From Roseobacter insulae (lineage in GTDB: Bacteria > Pseudomonadota > Alphaproteobacteria > Rhodobacterales > Rhodobacteraceae), in the NCBI RefSeq assembly GCF_019375555.1, contig NZ_JAHXDN010000002.1, positions 310,001 to 374,000 on the forward strand: DNA of 64,000 nt, in the 5' to 3' direction. The notes beneath the pieces are model-generated. The model was not told the DNA's origin, did no database searches, and saw nothing but the letters and a program-made list of their open reading frames with translations. The position numbers and the translations under genes were made by a program. This document shows, piece after piece, positions 25,949-34,403 of this stretch (position 1 is its first letter; the number at the start of each line of letters is the position of its first letter).

Positions 25949-26554
25949 TCAGTCGTCCGGGCGGGCCAGCTCGAAGAGCTCTGTCACGCGGGTGTAATCG
26001 CGGTAGCCAAGGCGGCTGAGCGGGTGATAGGTGCGCACGTCGAACCGCCCGTCGACAAGGGTGTCATTGCGGATGTGCACGCCCACGACCTCGCCGAAGA
26101 CCACGAAGTTGCTGACGCCTTCTATCGCGACGATCTGGGTCATCCGGCATTCCAGTGCGGCGGGCGCATCGGCAACACGGGCACAGTCGATTTCGGTGCA
26201 TTCGGCGATCTGCACGCCCGCGGCGGCGAATTCGTCCGTGTCTTTCGGCAGCGTCGCGGAGGAAGCGTTCATCGCCTCGCGCATCGCATATTCGACGATG
26301 TTCACGCAGAACACCCCGGTCTCGCGGATATTGGCGACGGAATCCTTGGTATCCCCCTGATCGTCCTTGTTGCTGGTGGAGGCGAACATTACCTGTGGCG
26401 GCGTATAGGCGACGCCGTTGAAAAAGGAATAGGGCGCGAGGTTGTTCCGGCCCTGCACGTCGCGCGTCGAAATCCAGCCGATGGGCCGCGGCGTCACGAT
26501 GGCATTGAAGGGATTGTGCGGCAGGCCGTGGCCGTCCTGTGGGCGATAGAACAT
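25949..26554 (-). CDS. Flavin reductase-like (FMN-binding split barrel) protein
   Basis: 201-residue protein. The ATG at 26554 has AGGAG 6 bases upstream; the open frame extends far upstream but only through the antisense of the GNAT gene. It shows the flavin reductase domain: FNAIVTPRPIGWISTRDVQG, NLAPYSFFNGVAYTPPQVMF, ETGVFCVNIVEYAMREAMNA and GEVVGVHIRNDTL. This matches the DIM6/NTAB group often annotated as flavoprotein oxygenase; it probably binds FMN and uses NADH. It diverges from the GNAT gene at 26641; no partner monooxygenase is next to it. Confidence 0.9.
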   Translation of the reverse strand: MFYRPQDGHGLPHNPFNAIVTPRPIGWISTRDVQGRNNLAPYSFFNGVAYTPPQVMFASTSNKDDQGDTKDSVANIRETGVFCVNIVEYAMREAMNASSATLPKDTDEFAAAGVQIAECTEIDCARVADAPAALECRMTQIVAIEGVSNFVVFGEVVGVHIRNDTLVDGRFDVRTYHPLSRLGYRDYTRVTELFELARPDD

Positions 26555-26640
26555 CGTTTTCTCCTGATCGTTTGCAGGCCATGTAGCGCATGTGCTAGGG
26601 CCGGACCACCCGAAACCCAAGCTGAGATTCTGCGTCGCCC

Positions 26641-27147
26641 GTGTATAATTTGAGTGTCGAAACCGCGCAGGATGTATATGAGGTCGAAGCCCTTTTCGAC
26701 CTGTGCTTTGCGCCCGGGCGGGAAGCGCTGTCGTCGTACCGGTTACGCGATGACGTGCCGTCGGTGGCCACGCTGAACCAGGTGGCGCGGGACGCGGCGG
26801 GCATTCTGGCCGGGGCCATCCGGTTCTGGCCGGTGCACATCGGCGCGGCGGACGCGCTGCTGCTGGGGCCGGTTGCCGTGCACCCGACCCGTCAGGGCGA
26901 GGGTCTGGCGGCGCAGCTGATCCGGGATACCCTGCAGCTTGCGGCATCGCAGGACTGGGACCGGGTGATGCTGGTCGGAGACGCCCCCTATTACGCACGG
27001 TTCGGCTTTGCGCGGCTGGAGCATGTGGTGATGCCGCCCCCCACCAATCCGGAGCGGGTTTTGGGGCAGGCGCTGGTGGCGGGGGCGTGGGACGGCGTCG
27101 CGGGCGAGGTGACCCGCTGGACCGGACCGGGGCGCGGCGTGGATTGA
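26641..27147 (+). CDS. GNAT acetyltransferase (YhbS-like)
   Basis: 168-residue GNAT protein of the COG3153 type. It contains the family pattern EALFDLCFAPGREALSSYRL, AIRFWPVHIGAADALLLGPV, AVHPTRQGEGLAAQLI (acetyl-CoA loop) and RVMLVGDAPYYARFGFARLE. The start is a GTG at 26641 with only weak ribosome binding features; leaderless or poorly translated initiation is possible. It stands 43 bases ahead of the EcsC gene and may share its transcript. Substrate unknown. Confidence 0.85.
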   Translation: MYNLSVETAQDVYEVEALFDLCFAPGREALSSYRLRDDVPSVATLNQVARDAAGILAGAIRFWPVHIGAADALLLGPVAVHPTRQGEGLAAQLIRDTLQLAASQDWDRVMLVGDAPYYARFGFARLEHVVMPPPTNPERVLGQALVAGAWDGVAGEVTRWTGPGRGVD

Positions 27148-27189
27148 AATGCGCCACGCGGTGCCCATCTTGAAGGAAAGGGGGCCGAC

Positions 27190-27957
27190 ATGAATGACAT
27201 CACGCATATCCAGCCCGTAGACGTGGACGGTCAGCTCGACGATCTGGCCCATCGTTACCGGCGTGCCGGCGGCGGGGCCATTGAACTGCTGAACCTTTTT
27301 GGCGGGAAGGCAGAGGGGCTTCTGGACAAACTGCCCGACGCGGCGCGTGCCGGTCTGCAAGACGCGACACGCCGCGCCCTGGAGCAGGCGATGAAGGCCG
27401 CGCATTCCAGCCGCGACATCGTACCGGACCAGAAACGCTGGATGAACACCGCCGTGGGCACCGCAATGGGGGCGGTGGGTGGTGCGGGCGGCCTGCCAAC
27501 CGCCCTTGCGGAGCTGCCGGTGACCACGACCCTGCTGTTGCGGATCATTCAGGGGGTTGCGGTCGATTACGATTTTGACCCGACCGCGCAGAACGTGCAG
27601 TTCGATTGTATCGAGGTGTTTGCCTCCGCCGGTCCGCTGTCGCAGGACGATGGTGCCGATCTTGGCTTTCTGTCCGCCCGTGTCACCCTGAGCGGGGTGG
27701 CCGTGCAGGGCATCATCGCGCGCGTGGCCCCCCGGCTGGCGACAGCGCTCGGCCAGAAACTGGCGGCGCAAACCGTGCCGGTTCTGGGGGCCGTTGCCGG
27801 GGCCGCGACCAATTACGCCTATACCAACTACTACCAGGAAATGGCGCATGTGCATTTCGGCCTGCGCAAACTGGCGATCGACGCGGATGTGCCGATCGAA
27901 ACGCTGGTGGCGCGGCTGCGCGAGCGCATGCCGGTGCGGGGTGACCTGACGTCCTGA
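27190..27957 (+). CDS. EcsC family protein
   Basis: 255-residue protein matching the EcsC family, whose biochemical role is not established. Family features are LQDATRRALEQAMKAAHSSR, a glycine-rich central helix WMNTAVGTAMGAVGGAGGLP, VTTTLLLRIIQGVAVDYDFD and the C-terminal NYAYTNYYQEMAHVHFGLRK. The central and C-terminal helices are amphipathic to moderately hydrophobic, compatible with peripheral membrane attachment. A GGAAAGGGGG ribosome binding site is just upstream of the ATG. Confidence 0.88.
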   Translation: MNDITHIQPVDVDGQLDDLAHRYRRAGGGAIELLNLFGGKAEGLLDKLPDAARAGLQDATRRALEQAMKAAHSSRDIVPDQKRWMNTAVGTAMGAVGGAGGLPTALAELPVTTTLLLRIIQGVAVDYDFDPTAQNVQFDCIEVFASAGPLSQDDGADLGFLSARVTLSGVAVQGIIARVAPRLATALGQKLAAQTVPVLGAVAGAATNYAYTNYYQEMAHVHFGLRKLAIDADVPIETLVARLRERMPVRGDLTS

Positions 27958-28098
27958 CAAGGCCCGCAACCACTACATCATGTGTCGCCGCGAAAGATTA
28001 TGGGCATCATTTGTTGGCAAGGGTGCAAATATAGGGCATAATTTCAAGACATGGGTGCCTGTCTGTACCGGCGGGCCGTAAACGCGCGTGAACGAGCT

Positions 28099-28560
28099 AT
28101 GATCAAGCAACTTCCCATCTCCATTTCCGGTGCGCGCAAAAGCGATGTGCGCACGCAGTTTGCGGCCCTGTGCTACCGTATCCATCACAAGAAGGTGCAG
28201 GTGCTGATGATCACCTCCCGCGGGTCGAGGCGGTGGATCGTGCCGAAGGGCTGGCCGATGGATGGCATGACGCCGGCGGATTCCGCCGCGCAGGAAGCCT
28301 GGGAAGAGGCAGGGGTGCGCGGAAAATCGGATGGCCGGTGTCTCGGTATCTTCTCCTACAACAAGGAAACCGATGATAATGGCGCCTTTCCGTGCCTGGT
28401 GATGGTCTATGCGGTTCAGGTGCAGGAACTGGCCTCCGACTTCCCCGAAATGGGACAGCGTCACCGCAAGTGGATGTCGCGCAAAAAGGCGGCGAAAGTG
28501 GTCGATGAGCCTGAATTGGCGCGCATTTTGCTGGATTTCGATCCGCGCATACCCACCTGA
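28099..28560 (+). CDS. NUDIX hydrolase
   Basis: 153-residue protein from the ATG at 28099. The Nudix box is G-W-P-M-D-G-M-T-P-A-D-S-A-A-Q-E-A-W-E-E-A-G-V (residues about 51-73), matching Gx5Ex7REUxEExGU except that the first Glu position is Asp (GWPMDG) and the REU Arg is Gln-Glu-Ala, a variant common in the diphosphoinositol-polyphosphate/Ap6A-like alphaproteobacterial group. The catalytic EExG is intact. Likely hydrolyses a nucleoside or inositol diphosphate linkage; substrate unknown. It is followed by the DUF1178 gene 73 bases downstream. Confidence 0.9.
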   Translation: MIKQLPISISGARKSDVRTQFAALCYRIHHKKVQVLMITSRGSRRWIVPKGWPMDGMTPADSAAQEAWEEAGVRGKSDGRCLGIFSYNKETDDNGAFPCLVMVYAVQVQELASDFPEMGQRHRKWMSRKKAAKVVDEPELARILLDFDPRIPT

Positions 28561-28633
28561 TCTGCTTGACGCAGCCGCGATATCGCCCCATCTGGTAAAT
28601 GAATGGTAACGACACCGGAGTAGCTTGCGCGCC

Positions 28634-29059
28634 ATGATCCACTACGCGCTCAAATGTGAAAACGGACATTCCTTCGAAAGCTGGTTCCAGTCGGCATCCG
28701 CTTTCGACGGGTTGAAAAAGGCCGGACATCTGGCCTGTACGGTCTGTGGCAGTGCCGATGTTACCAAGGCGATCATGGCGCCGCGGGTGTCAACGGCGCC
28801 CGACGCCGAGAACGCGAAACCGTTGACCGGCGCGAAGACGGCGCAGGAACAAGCGCTTGCGGATATCCGGCGTCACGTCGAGGAAAACGCCGTTTACGTT
28901 GGTCCCAAATTCGCCGAGGAGGCGCGGTCCATGTATCTTGGGGCCACGCCGGAGCGCGCCATCTACGGAGAGGCCAACCAGGCCGAAGCGAAGGCCCTGA
29001 TCGAAGATGGTGTGCCGGTGGCCCCCTTGCCGTTCCTGCCCAACCGAAAGGCGAACTGA
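28634..29059 (+). CDS. DUF1178 family protein
   Basis: 141-residue protein of the DUF1178 family. The ATG at 28634 (third codon after an in-frame upstream ATG at 28625) gives the usual start MIHYALKCENGHSFESWFQS. A zinc-ribbon-like N-terminus has Cys8 and the CTVCG knuckle (LACTVCGSADVTKAIMAPRV). The C-terminal half carries YVGPKFAEEARSMYLG and GEANQAEAKALIEDGVPVAP, typical of the family. Its function is not known; it is conserved in alphaproteobacteria and here sits between the NUDIX and SDR genes. Confidence 0.92.
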   Translation: MIHYALKCENGHSFESWFQSASAFDGLKKAGHLACTVCGSADVTKAIMAPRVSTAPDAENAKPLTGAKTAQEQALADIRRHVEENAVYVGPKFAEEARSMYLGATPERAIYGEANQAEAKALIEDGVPVAPLPFLPNRKAN

Positions 29060-29063
29060 TCTG

Positions 29064-29702
29064 ATGAAAGTGGTGATTACCGGCACCAGCCGCGGTATTG
29101 GCGCGGGACTGGCACGGGCCTATGCGGCGCGGGGCGACGAGGTGGTCGGCACGTCCCGTCAGGGACCCCATGCGCTGGATGTCACATCGCCTGAGAGCCA
29201 GCGCGCTTTTGCCGCCGGCCTCGGAAGTGCGCCGGTCGATCTGCTGGTGTGCAATGCCGGTGTCTACCTTGACAAGGGGCATCGGCTGGAGACGGGCTAT
29301 GCCGCGGATCTCTGGGCCGAGAGCTTTGCCACCAATGTCACCGGCGTCTTCCTGACCATCCAGTCCCTGCTGCCGCAGTTGCGCGCCGCCCGGTCCGCCC
29401 GGATCGCGATACTCTCGTCACAGATGGCGTCACATGAGCGGGCACCGGGCGGCAGCTATATCTACCGCGCCTCGAAGGCGGCGGTGCTGAACCTGGGGCG
29501 CAATCTTGCGAGCGATCTGCGGGGCGAGGGGATCGCGGTGGGGATTTATCACCCGGGATGGGTGGAGACCGATATGGGCGGACCGGGGGCCGATATCCCG
29601 GTCGCGGAAGCGGTGGCCGGGTTGACGCGGCGGTTCGACGAGTTGTCCTTGGCCGACAGCGGCGTCTTCAAAACCTGGGACGGGCGGGTGCACCCCTACT
29701 AG
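29064..29702 (+). CDS. Short-chain dehydrogenase/reductase
   Basis: 212-residue Rossmann-fold NAD(P)-dependent oxidoreductase. It starts four bases after the DUF1178 stop. TGTSRGIGAGLARAYAARG is the cofactor loop (TGxxxGIG), CNAGVYLDKG the NAG motif, then the Ser in AILSSQMASHE and the catalytic YIYRASKAAVLNLGRNL (YxxxK), followed by PGWVETDMGG. All catalytic residues are present. This branch (C-factor/sniffer-like) has no agreed substrate. Confidence 0.93.
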   Translation: MKVVITGTSRGIGAGLARAYAARGDEVVGTSRQGPHALDVTSPESQRAFAAGLGSAPVDLLVCNAGVYLDKGHRLETGYAADLWAESFATNVTGVFLTIQSLLPQLRAARSARIAILSSQMASHERAPGGSYIYRASKAAVLNLGRNLASDLRGEGIAVGIYHPGWVETDMGGPGADIPVAEAVAGLTRRFDELSLADSGVFKTWDGRVHPY

Positions 29703-29724
29703 CGCCGGGGTCCTCAAGACCGGA

Positions 29725-29771
29725 GGCGGCTGACGCCGCCACACGATGTTTTCAGCCGCGTCCCGCGGCTG
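29725..29771 (+). terminator. Two successive hairpins after the SDR gene
   Basis: GGCGGC-tgac-GCCGCC (29725-29740) and CAGCCGCG-tcc-CGCGGCTG (29753-29771) follow the SDR stop and precede lysC by about 110 bases. Neither has a T tract. They probably separate the NUDIX-DUF1178-SDR unit from lysC. Confidence 0.45.
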
Positions 29772-29879
29772 GCCTGGCGCATCCTTGCCCGTTGTTTCAC
29801 AATTTGTTCCGGTTTCGGTGGCTTGTGGTTCACCGCAACAGCGCGTACACCCGCCGCGATTGATGCGAGGGACATGAAT

Positions 29880-31118
29880 ATGCCTGTTCTGGTGATGAAA
29901 TTTGGTGGAACTTCCGTGGCCACGCTGGACCGGATTCGCCGCGCGGCCAAGAGGGTCGGTGTCGAGGTTGCCAAGGGCTATGATGTCATCGTCATCGTCT
30001 CCGCCATGTCCGGCAAAACCAACGAGCTGGTGGGCTGGGTCGCCGAAACATCGCCGCTGTTTGACGCGCGCGAGTACGATGCTGTTGTCTCTTCGGGCGA
30101 GAATGTCACCGCCGGGCTGATGGCGCTGACGCTGCAGGAAATGGATGTTCCCGCGCGCAGCTGGCAGGGCTGGCAGGTGCCGGTGAAGACCACCTCGGCC
30201 CATTCCGCCGCGCGTATCGAAGACATCCCGCCGGACAACATCAGGGCGAAATTCGACGAAGGCATGAAGGTGGCCATTGTCGCGGGCTTCCAGGGGGTCA
30301 GCCCCGAGGGCCGGATCACGACGCTGGGCCGGGGCGGCTCCGACACGACCGCGGTGGCTTTTGCTGCCGCTTTCGATGCGGAGCGCTGTGATATCTACAC
30401 GGATGTGGACGGTGTCTATACCACCGATCCGCGCGTTTCCGCCAAGGCGCGCAAACTTGACAGGATCGCCTTTGAAGAGATGCTGGAGCTGGCCTCTCTG
30501 GGCGCGAAGGTTTTGCAGACGCGGTCGGTCGAGCTGGCGATGCGGTACAAGGTGAAACTGCGGGTGCTGAGCAGTTTCGAGGAGCAATCTGATGACGCGG
30601 GCACGCTGGTCTGCGACGAGGAGGAAATCATGGAAAGCAATGTGGTGGCCGGTGTGGCCTTTTCGCGCGATGAGGCGAAGATGACCCTCGTCAGCGTCGC
30701 GGACCGGCCCGGGATCGCGGCCCGTATTTTCACGGCGCTGAGCGAAGGCGGGGTGAATGTCGACATGATCGTTCAGAACATCGCCGAGGAAGGCCGCACC
30801 GATATGACCTGGTCCTGCCCGACCGATCAGGTCGCCCGGGCGCAAAAGGCCGTCGAAGACGCCAAGTCGGACGGCATCATCAATTATCACGAGGTGATCG
30901 CGGACACCGATGTGGCCAAGGTGTCGGTGGTGGGGATCGGCATGCGCAGCCACACCGGCGTGGCGGCGAAGATGTTCGACGTGCTGAGTGCCGAAGGGAT
31001 CAACATCAAGGTGATTACCACCTCGGAAATCAAAATTTCGGTGCTGATCGACCGGAAATACATGGAACTTGCGGTACAGGCGCTGCATGATGCCTTCGAG
31101 CTGGAAAAAGCTGCCTGA
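29880..31118 (+). CDS. lysC: Aspartate kinase
   Basis: Phosphorylates aspartate, the first step to lysine, threonine and methionine. The 412-residue product begins MPVLVMKFGGTSVATLDRI with the kinase core FTLGRGGSDTT-like segment (TTLGRGGSDTTAVAFAAAFD) and YTDVDGVYTTDPR, followed by two ACT domains (from about residue 265: AKMTLVSVADRPGIAARIFT and VAKVSVVGIGMRSHTGVAAK) expected to mediate feedback inhibition. A GAGGGACATGAAT sequence precedes the ATG. ptsP follows 47 bases later. thrC and metF in the same window serve the same pathway. Confidence 0.97.
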   Translation: MPVLVMKFGGTSVATLDRIRRAAKRVGVEVAKGYDVIVIVSAMSGKTNELVGWVAETSPLFDAREYDAVVSSGENVTAGLMALTLQEMDVPARSWQGWQVPVKTTSAHSAARIEDIPPDNIRAKFDEGMKVAIVAGFQGVSPEGRITTLGRGGSDTTAVAFAAAFDAERCDIYTDVDGVYTTDPRVSAKARKLDRIAFEEMLELASLGAKVLQTRSVELAMRYKVKLRVLSSFEEQSDDAGTLVCDEEEIMESNVVAGVAFSRDEAKMTLVSVADRPGIAARIFTALSEGGVNVDMIVQNIAEEGRTDMTWSCPTDQVARAQKAVEDAKSDGIINYHEVIADTDVAKVSVVGIGMRSHTGVAAKMFDVLSAEGINIKVITTSEIKISVLIDRKYMELAVQALHDAFELEKAA

Positions 31119-31165
31119 TCCCTGCGTCTTGCGGGACAAGTGGTTTTCTTGGGAGGGACGCACGC

Positions 31166-33409
31166 GTGGCTGAACGTCTGGAGACCGGATCGCGCAAGCT
31201 GCTGGGGCGGCTGCGCGATGCCATGGCCAGCGATGTCGAAGGGCAGGCGCGGCTTGACAAGATCACCCACCTGATCGGCGACAGCATGGGCTGTGAGGTC
31301 TGCTCCATCTACCTGTTCCGGGATGAGGACACGCTGGAGCTGTGCGCCACGGAAGGGCTGAACAAGGACGCGGTGCACCAGACCCGCATGAAACTGGGCG
31401 AGGGACTGGTGGGGATGGTGGCGCGGGACCGCCAGGTCGTGAATGCGGCCGATGCGCCGCAGGCCAAGGGTTTCCGCTATATGCCGGAAACCGGAGAGGA
31501 GATTTTTTCGAGCTTTCTGGGCGTGCCGGTGCAGCGGCTGGGCGAAGTCCTGGGGGTTCTGGTGGTCCAGTCCAAATCGTCGCGGGCCTATTCGGCGGAT
31601 GAGGTCTATGCGCTGGAAGTCGTGGCCATGGTTCTGGCGGAGATGACCGAGCTGGGGGCCTTTGTCGGTGAAGGCGCCGCGATGTCGGCGCGACATTCGC
31701 AACCGGTCATGTTCAAGGGCACCATCGGTCAGGAGGGCGCGGCGGAAGGCCATGTCTGGCTGCATGAGCCCCGGGTCGTGGTCACCAACCCGATTGCCGA
31801 TGACCCGCACCGCGAAATGGAGCGTCTGCGCGAGGCGGTCGAGCAGTTGCGGGTCGGTGTCGACAAGATGCTGGAACTGGCGGGGCAACAGGACAATGAC
31901 CAGCGGCAGGTGCTGGAAGCCTATCGGATGTTTGCCAATTCCAAGGGGTGGATGCGGCGCATGGAGGAAGACATCTCCAACGGGCTGTCCGCCGAGGCGG
32001 CGGTCGAAAAAGAACAGTCGCTGGCGCGCGCGCGGATGGGGAAGGTCACGGATAACTACCTGCGCGAACGGCTGAGCGATCTGGATGACCTGAGCAACCG
32101 GCTGCTGCGGATCCTGACCGGACAGGGTGCCGATACCGGTGCGGAGATGCCTGCCGATCCGATCCTGATCGCACGTAACATCGGCCCGGCGGAGCTGCTG
32201 GATTACGGTCGCAGCCTCAAGGGCATCATTCTCGAACAGGGGTCCGTCGGCAGCCACGCGGCGATTGTTGCGCGCGCGCTGGCCATTCCGCTGGTGGTGC
32301 ATGCCAACCGGATCACCACCGAGGCGCTGAACGGCGATCACATCATGGTCGACGGTGAGCAGGGTGTTGTGCACCTGCGCCCCGACGACAACGTGGTCAC
32401 CGCCTTCCGCGACAAGATCGCGATGCTTGCCGCCGCACAGGAACGCTATGCCTCGATCCGCGACAAACCTGCGGAAACCCGGGACGGCGCGGTATTGTCC
32501 TTGCAGATGAACGCGGGCCTGATGGCGGATTTGCCGTCCTTGCCCAACTCGGGCGCCGAGGGGGTCGGGCTGTTCCGCACCGAGTTGCAGTTCCTGGTGC
32601 GCAACCAGATGCCCCGGCGCTCGGAGCTGGTCGCGCTCTATGCGCGGGTGCTGGACGCGGCGCAGGGCAAGCGCGTGGTGTTCCGCACGCTCGACATCGG
32701 GTCCGACAAGGTGCTGCCCTACATGAAACCCAACGACGAGCCCAACCCCGCGTTAGGCTGGCGCGCCATTCGGGTTGGTCTGGACAAACCCGGCATCATG
32801 CGGATGCAGCTGCAGGCGTTGATCCGGGCTGCGGACGGGCGGCCGCTGACGGTCATGTTCCCCTTCGTCGCCCAGTTCGAGGAGTACCGCGAAGCGCGCA
32901 AGCTGATGGAAAAGACCCTGGCGGCCGAGGAACGGCTGGGCCACGTGATGCCCGCATCCATCGAAATCGGCGCGATGCTGGAAACGCCCAGCCTTGCCTT
33001 TGCCCCGGTGAAATTCTTCGAAGAGGTGGACTTTCTGTCGATTGGCGGCAACGATCTCAAGCAGTTCTTTTTTGCCGCCGACCGGGAGAACGAGCGGGTG
33101 CGCCGGCGGTATGACACACTGAACGTGTCGTTCCTCAGCTTTCTGGAAGGCATCGTTGAACGCTGCCATGCAACCGGAACCGCCCTGTCCTTTTGCGGCG
33201 AGGATGCAGGACGGCCGGTCGAAGCGCTTTGCCTTGCGGCCATCGGCCTGCGCAGCCTGTCGATGCGTCCGGCCTCCATCGGCCCGGTGAAAAACCTGTT
33301 GCGACGCAGCAATCTGGCGGAGGTGCGCAAGGTCATCGCAGACGCGCGTCACCGTGGCGAGATGTCGGTGCGCCCGTCGATCATGGAGTGGCTGCGCGAG
33401 CAGACGTGA
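31166..33409 (+). CDS. ptsP: PEP-protein phosphotransferase PtsP (EI-Ntr) with GAF domain
   Basis: First enzyme of the nitrogen-related phosphotransferase system; autophosphorylates with PEP and passes phosphate to NPr. The 747-residue product starts at a GTG behind GGGAGGGACGC. An N-terminal GAF domain (about 20-160: MGCEVCSIYLFRDEDTLELC) is followed by the EI region with the phospho-His in GSVGSHAAIVARALAIP (His364), and the PEP-binding barrel with LFRTELQFLVRN, GSDKVLPYM, IGGNDLKQFF and the catalytic Cys in SFCGEDAG. GAF and glutamine sensing is known for the family. It follows lysC, a common alphaproteobacterial order. Confidence 0.96.
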   Translation: MAERLETGSRKLLGRLRDAMASDVEGQARLDKITHLIGDSMGCEVCSIYLFRDEDTLELCATEGLNKDAVHQTRMKLGEGLVGMVARDRQVVNAADAPQAKGFRYMPETGEEIFSSFLGVPVQRLGEVLGVLVVQSKSSRAYSADEVYALEVVAMVLAEMTELGAFVGEGAAMSARHSQPVMFKGTIGQEGAAEGHVWLHEPRVVVTNPIADDPHREMERLREAVEQLRVGVDKMLELAGQQDNDQRQVLEAYRMFANSKGWMRRMEEDISNGLSAEAAVEKEQSLARARMGKVTDNYLRERLSDLDDLSNRLLRILTGQGADTGAEMPADPILIARNIGPAELLDYGRSLKGIILEQGSVGSHAAIVARALAIPLVVHANRITTEALNGDHIMVDGEQGVVHLRPDDNVVTAFRDKIAMLAAAQERYASIRDKPAETRDGAVLSLQMNAGLMADLPSLPNSGAEGVGLFRTELQFLVRNQMPRRSELVALYARVLDAAQGKRVVFRTLDIGSDKVLPYMKPNDEPNPALGWRAIRVGLDKPGIMRMQLQALIRAADGRPLTVMFPFVAQFEEYREARKLMEKTLAAEERLGHVMPASIEIGAMLETPSLAFAPVKFFEEVDFLSIGGNDLKQFFFAADRENERVRRRYDTLNVSFLSFLEGIVERCHATGTALSFCGEDAGRPVEALCLAAIGLRSLSMRPASIGPVKNLLRRSNLAEVRKVIADARHRGEMSVRPSIMEWLREQT

Positions 33410-33485
33410 ACGCGCACCTGCCCGCAACTCGTATCCCAAAGCATTGGCTGGCCTGCGGAAATTACGCGATTTTCGGATCCGGTTT

Positions 33486-33559
33486 TGGAGGCGAGTACCG
33501 GAATCGAACCGGTGTACACGGATTTGCAATCCGCTGCGTCACCACTCCGCCAACTCGCC
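33486..33559 (-). tRNA. tRNA-Cys (anticodon GCA)
   Basis: On the minus strand GGCGAGT (33559-33553) pairs with ACTCGCC (33496-33490) as acceptor stem, with U73 as discriminator, as usual for tRNA-Cys, and an encoded CCA (33488-33486). The anticodon arm CGGAT-TTGCAAA-TCCG has anticodon GCA, and the T arm is CCGGTTCGATTCCGG. Length 74 with CCA. All four arms can be drawn. Confidence 0.97.
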
Positions 33560-33577
33560 GCCCATGGTGTGAACGGA

Positions 33578-33606
33578 GTGCTATCTGATAAACCTGAGTG
33601 CTGCAA
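33578..33606 (-). promoter_or_regulatory. Candidate promoter of tRNA-Cys
   Basis: On the minus strand TTGCAG (33606-33601) and TAGCAC (33583-33578) are 17 bases apart, with TAGCAC about 18 bases before the tRNA 5' end. Position and spacing fit; the -10 match is modest. Confidence 0.4.
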
Positions 33607-33705
33607 GAGCCATAGATTGGCAAAATACCACGCATGAGCGTTGCCGCAGGCAGATGAATGTGGCACATCTGATGGAAACATAACTGAACGGATGAGTTTA
33701 GCCGC

Positions 33706-34359
33706 ATGACCAATTTCGCCGCCCGCCGTACGATGATGGTAGACACCCAGGTCAGGCCCTCTGACGTCACCAAGTTTCCGATCATTGATGCGATGCTGAA
33801 GGTGCAACGTGAGAACTTTGTACCCGCGGCGAAACGGGAAGCCGCCTACATGGGGGAGAACCTTGAATTGGGCGGGGGCAGGGTGCTGCTGGAACCGCGC
33901 ACATTGGCCAAAATGCTGGACGCACTGGATATTTCCGGCGCTGAAATGGTGATCGATATCGGTGCCGCCATGGGGTATTCCGCGGCCGTCATCGCGCATA
34001 TGGCCGAAGCGGTGGTGGCTGTCGAAGAAGATGGCAGCATGGCCGCCGAAGCGCAGGATGCCCTGAGCGACGCCGGGATCGACAATGTTATCGTGCACAC
34101 TGCGGCCCTGTCCGAAGGGGCGCCCCAGCATGGCCCCTATGACGTGATGATCGTGCAGGGCGGCATCGAACATCTGCCGCTCGCTCTGCAGAACCAGATC
34201 AAAGACGGCGGCCGCGTGGCCTGTCTGTTCATGGAGGGCGCGCTGGGTGAGGTGCGCATCGGCTACAAGCGGGAGGGCGCGATTTCCTGGCGCATGGCAT
34301 TTAACGCCAGCGCCCCGCTGCTGCCCGACTTCAGACGCGAAGACGTATTCGAGTTTTAA
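33706..34359 (+). CDS. pcm: Protein-L-isoaspartate O-methyltransferase
   Basis: SAM-dependent repair methyltransferase for isoaspartyl residues. The 217-residue product has the family N-terminus (NFAARRTMMVDTQVRPSDVT), the substrate loop REAAYMGENLELGGGRVLLE, the SAM site VIDIGAAMGYSAAVIAHMAE and the acidic VVAVEEDGSM. Several canonical PCMT residues differ (for example ENLELGGG in place of the usual NxPLPIGxGQTIS), as is common in the alphaproteobacterial branch found upstream of tolC, so the methyl acceptor may not be isoaspartate. tolC follows 44 bases later. Confidence 0.85.
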   Translation: MTNFAARRTMMVDTQVRPSDVTKFPIIDAMLKVQRENFVPAAKREAAYMGENLELGGGRVLLEPRTLAKMLDALDISGAEMVIDIGAAMGYSAAVIAHMAEAVVAVEEDGSMAAEAQDALSDAGIDNVIVHTAALSEGAPQHGPYDVMIVQGGIEHLPLALQNQIKDGGRVACLFMEGALGEVRIGYKREGAISWRMAFNASAPLLPDFRREDVFEF

Positions 34360-34403
34360 AAATTTCGCCCGGAGTATCGAGGCGACCAAAAAAGAGGCGA
34401 GCG

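Noticed and set aside
29430-31163. 577-aa minus-strand ORF antisense to lysC
   Set aside because: Shadow of lysC and the SDR gene.
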